64,000 nucleotides of DNA. Origin: Urechis unicinctus (Eukaryota > Annelida > Polychaeta > Xenopneusta > Urechidae). Both the position numbers and the translations under genes were made by a program. Below the pieces are notes generated by a model. The model had not been told where the DNA came from and made no database searches. It worked only from the letters and a program-made list of their open reading frames with translations. Below, piece after piece: positions 59,431 through 64,000 of this stretch. Each line of letters opens with the position of its first letter. The stretch's first letter is position 1. The stretch spans positions 39,504,358 to 39,568,357 of the forward strand of contig CM067343.1 in the NCBI GenBank assembly GCA_034190875.2. The letters run 5' to 3'.

Positions 59431-62400
59431 ATGTATGGGGTACAGGTCGTAAACGGGCTGATTTTATGTTCCAGTTGGTCCCGCATGGATGTGGCAAGTA
59501 AGTCGACAATGGTCTAAATGGTTAACTTCTTGTTTCATAATATCGTAATCTACGGCCACAATTGCCTCTGAGATGTTTGATTAATAAATCTCCAAGGTTT
59601 GGCGTGTCGAACCATAGTTCTGAATCACGTAACTTACCATCCCCACCCCCTCCACTCCCCCTTTAACGTCCTTGACTGTGCTTCGGATAATGTTCAGGGA
59701 AGTACATTAACGGTCTTGTTTGAAATTGTAGCTGAGACATTAACCTGGGTTGTACCTGTTATAAAAGTAAATGCTGCCGTTATTTAGGTAAGCATGCTTA
59801 AACCCTCTCAATAAGTATACGATACGAACATGGTTAGTCCAACCTAACCATGAATAAGTGTAGGGCCGATAACAGCACTTATTATTGTAATTGCTATATA
59901 ACCAATAATTACACTATTCTTTAGTTCTGCAGGTAAGAGCAAAATGCGATATAGAAATGCAATTAGTCAAATGAGAGGGAATATAGATTACCGTATGGTA
60001 CGAATATATCTGTACGATCGAATCCCATAACCTGGGCCCATAAGTCAGAAAGTATTCTTCCTTGGTTCTGCGCCGAGTCGTACAGTATTTAATCTATGCA
60101 TCTTAAACATGGATAACGTTTTCTTGTGATATTTCTTCATAAATATTGTTAATTAATTACTCTCGTACGATTGGCCGTGCTGATGTTTCTTAAGATCTAT
60201 CGGTTTCACGGTCCTCTCTCGATAACAACGACCGGCGCTTCGCTTGTGGCCATTGATATATACAGAACGCCGTAACCAGTCATTATCATAACAGTCGACT
60301 TCAGCGCCAACAAAGAGTTATCACTGTTAATTAACTGTTGTCCAATACGGTCAAACTGTGTAACTTAATATAATCGCCATTGATTGGATAAATTTTATCC
60401 CAAACAGGCAACTAAAAGGCTTTTAAATCTAGATTTCAAAACAAGGCTCCCGCAATTACAGTTTTTGTGTCGTCACTGGAGCACCATAACCTGCATTTTT
60501 GCTTTGCGGTAATGGTCACTGAATATTGAACTACTGAAGGGATTGGTTGACGCACATTCCTACAAAGCCGACGATTGTACAAAGGTCTCAGCAACTGTAA
60601 TGACGGTTGTTATGGTAGCAAAAGCTGAGAATGTTGGATTAACCATGTGCGATCTGTCAAAGTGATAATTACAATCACAGAAGTATGCATAGTTATATTC
60701 CCAGCATCTTTGAGTATATGTTTAACCTAACTTTGTAATCCGCTCTTGTGCAACCACAAAGCTTTAACTGAACATCTTAGTGAAATATTCGGAAAACAAG
60801 TTGCTGTTTCTTTCTTCATGTAAACAGTGCCAAAGTATTGTTTGTTTAATAATCATACTTGATTAATGGATATTAAGATATTTGGTTTATATTTACATAT
60901 TCAACCGTTCAAAAGTAATGGTACAGCCATCGAAAACTGCAATGCCGAAGGTCAGTAGCCAACAATATTATAAATCAATAGCAATCCGTCTAGAATAGCA
61001 GCCTTTTAATTGAAAGCAAATAGATTTAATGCACACACTAGCACAATGATATGGTCATTCAAGTGTTGACACATGATTTGTGGCAATCCAATGTTTATGC
61101 GAGAGTGGGATTGTTCGGGTGTGGTAGAGTTATCATGTGTGCTCAGTGTCAGATATGTCAAGGTCTTCTCTTGCCTTTCGATTTCTAGCTGGCGAGAAAA
61201 ATTCATTGCATAAGCTTGGTAGTAAGTATGTTCAGGCTTAGCGCTTATTCGACTTCTTTGAAATCCCCCAAGCCGAAGTTTTCTAACTCTTTTATTTTGT
61301 TTGATCTGACCATGCCTATCTGAATATTTAGGACAGTGATGTTAATTAATGTGTAAAACATACATGCGTCACGCTTTGCATGAACAATTGCTATAATTGT
61401 GTTCAAATGAGTGAATTAGTTAGCATATATTTCGTCATCTCACACTCACACAACAAAACGTGGCCAAAAAAAATTATCGTGTATTTCAAGAAGCAGGCCA
61501 CTGGATCAGGAACCCTAACCATGAGTTAATGATTCGGCTTAAACTGCTTAATAGGTGCACCGAAGTGTCCTAAGCCTGAGTTAATTGCAACTAAAAAGCC
61601 CTTGCGATTTATCAGGGTCTTGTCTAACAAGCTAGCCATTGACTTCAGCAGGCATTTGTACGTGTGCAGATCTTTAAGGAAAACATACCAATAAAATGTC
61701 ACACTCCTCGTCCTCTTGCTCACCTAGAATTATGTTTTGTACAGTGTACAGTTATAAATTGCCCTCATGATTCAGATTCACATGACACATCGGACCAATT
61801 AACCATGGTTAAAGGTATTGAGGAAGAGTGATTTGTCGGGGATTTATCCTTATATTCTCGTTAATGATTATCGGCACTCAATGCCCGAATTACCCACTAT
61901 TTATATACTCATGTGAAACATGTGGGCCCTATGATTTATTGTACTCAGTGTAGGTTGAGAGGTAACATTTTTGGCTAGATGATACTTTGCGTTTCTAGTG
62001 ATTATTTTATGGTTATGGCTGAAAGCATTTGCTGAGAAACCAAGGACTGCAGGCAGCTTTGGGTTTCATTTAGGTCGCAGAGACCTGTCATAGAGCAGTC
62101 GTACGAATTTAATGGGTGGTCATGGCGGGTACTATGCAATGACATACAGTTACATAATTATAATATTAGTATATACCACTTCTATTCTAACCAGAAGCTG
62201 GATTAATAGGCTGTCTTTGCAATCTTAAGATTGTGTTTCATATCATGCATGAAAATTAAAATTGCTAAAATTTAATTTCGCTATAATATGCAAAATTCAA
62301 AGAAATCATTCCTTAAATATCACACCAAAATATTCGTAAACATTTTGAAAGAAAAAGTGCATTCACTTTAGGTGATATATACTTTCATGGACCAAAGTCT

Positions 62401-64000
62401 AGAAAAGGTTAGCGGTTTGTCCACTAAATGTCGCGTTCGCGCTAAATATATATGTATATACATATTTCCACATGTGCTGCCTGGAGCACATGGAATAAGC
62501 AGTCTAAATACACTCTGTTATCGCCCAAAATGCCGGACTGCATGATAATTTAATTTCCGATTCAGTCAATATTTAAAGTTGCAAGATGTTCTTGAAAATT
62601 GTTCACAGTACTGTCCAAACATTGATTTGGCAAGTTGTCCATAGTTCGTACAAACATATTCGAAATAATTGAGGGAAAAAGTGTTTTTAATCAAGCGACA
62701 AATTGGTTGCAAGGTAAAAATATACAAATTTCAAAATAAGGTCCATAATTTTAAAATGATTGCTTAAATTAATACAACTTCAGTGAATTCAACCTCAAAA
62801 CGAATATTTCCAGTGGTAAACCTGTATAAATTGCAGAGTTGGGCCCTTATTTAGTATTTAACCAAGATTTCCTTTTTTGAATGACAAACCATGGTTCAAA
62901 ATGTAACTGTGCGACATAATGGTCGGCCTTTTGTCGCGAAATGGTTGCAATCGTACAAATATTTATATATATATAGGTATATATTTATATTTACATATAT
63001 ACATATATATATGTTTATATAAACATATATATAGCACGTTTTACAACTTCATATTCAGATTAACTTGAATATATCCCTATCGTGGATGTATTTATCCAAA
63101 TCATACCGGAGCAAAGGATATCAGTAATCGGCACGATAATATGTCTGGCTATTTTGAGTTACTTTCATGGAGTGTTTCAAGTGGTCTGGGCCACATTAAA
63201 CACAAACCAACCAGCATTATTATATGATCAAGGCAAGTAGAAACTTACGTGAACAGTAAATGTCCGTAAACAGTAGTAAAATACCAAAACAGATTAATAA
63301 GTGCATTAATTGCATATAAATGGATCTCATGAGCAAAATAACCCGCACACTTTGGCTGTATATATGGTTGTTTGTACAAGCGGATTCTCGCAGTCATTTC
63401 TGTCCATTGGTGCCGCCAATACTAAGGTGTTCGCTTTTGTGGTTATTCTGTTGGTGAATAACCATGCACGAATTGATTCTAAAGAGTTCTCAATTTACAT
63501 GACACATTACCTTTTTTCAGAAGCATTTGTGATAATTGAAGCGTCCACCATAAAATATGATTATATAAGACAACGCGCATGGTCAGGCAGGGGTATGCAG
63601 GGACAACTGTAAAGTGCGTTCATTAGTGTACGCAGCAATTAAACTGAAGTAGATATGCTTTTGGCTAGAACTGTGATTTAACCAGTTACTCATGGACATA
63701 TGAAGTAGTTACGATTTTATGAGGTGTCTAATAGCTATACTGCTCGAAGCAGGTGACAAATGCGCACATATCTCTGCAATATGGATAAAACCTTGCTGAA
63801 TCAGTGTTAACTAATGACTTATGTTTCACATTAATGTGAAGGACAATGAGACTCAACATTGTTCTATATGCTGTTGACTGCATATACCGTCAACAAATTG
63901 CGTAGGCGCACTAACGTCAGAGCTTGATATAAAATAAAATTCAAGTGGCTACAATATTTAAGTAGTACTTGAGTAGGAAAGATGCACATCAGTCTTACTC
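59431..64000. other. no recognisable feature except an AT repeat
   Basis: AT-rich sequence after R2 copy B. The frame at 63310-63612 (100 codons, two hydrophobic stretches) has no motif and no partner, so it is probably chance. An AT-rich simple repeat lies at 62960-63033. Confidence 0.5.
62960..63033. repeat. imperfect AT/ATAC simple repeat
   Basis: About 75 bases of mixed tatata, tttata and acatata units, partly palindromic. Confidence 0.85.

Noticed and set aside
63310-63612. 100-codon plus-strand frame with hydrophobic stretches
   Set aside because: Hydrophobic runs are common in AT-rich random translation; there is no conserved feature.

Overview
The window looks like gene-poor intergenic DNA from an animal nuclear genome, most likely an invertebrate with a large, repeat-rich genome. 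The evidence is AT-rich sequence with no host gene I can support, long dinucleotide and tetranucleotide microsatellites, a 5'-truncated non-LTR retrotransposon, hAT-type DNA transposon remains and a decayed Polinton/Maverick. The phylum cannot be read from this sequence alone. Most open frames of 60-110 codons are spread over both strands without motifs and look like chance.

Layout. 1-5460 is featureless apart from a compound (CA)n/(TA)n array (3489-3707) and a short inverted copy (about 2860-3484) of a repeat family called R1 here. About 5470-10640 is copy A of a long duplicated segment called R2; copy B lies at about 48758-59430. 11490-12654 (minus strand) is a decayed hAT-type transposase. 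17340-22130 is a fossil Polinton: DNA polymerase B remains lie on both strands with unassigned coding-like sequence between them, and a 1.47-kb terminal-inverted-repeat DNA transposon (20313-21786) sits inside it with 6-bp target duplications. 22131-31780 is featureless apart from small local duplications. 31785-32516 is a large (ATAC)n plus (TA)n block. About 33330-36180 and 37130-41200 are two direct, strongly diverged copies of R1. 44094-44545 holds a young 120-bp direct duplication, 45140-45450 a broken (CA)n block, and 46560-46990 an unassigned GC-richer island. Copy B of R2 is about twice as long as copy A because it carries three extra blocks, one with the non-LTR retrotransposon (53354-55030, minus). 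59431-64000 is featureless apart from a short AT repeat.

No genes here work together as a pathway. The window is best read as layers of duplications and insertions: paralogous copies can be used to order insertions (LINE into R2-B, hAT-like element into the Polinton) and to show where microsatellites arose. All identities and boundaries were judged by eye and are approximate, often to tens of bases. I found no convincing new functional system. The most useful items are the nested Polinton/DNA-transposon pair, the R2 pair with its almost unchanged 70-bp core, and the R1 family.
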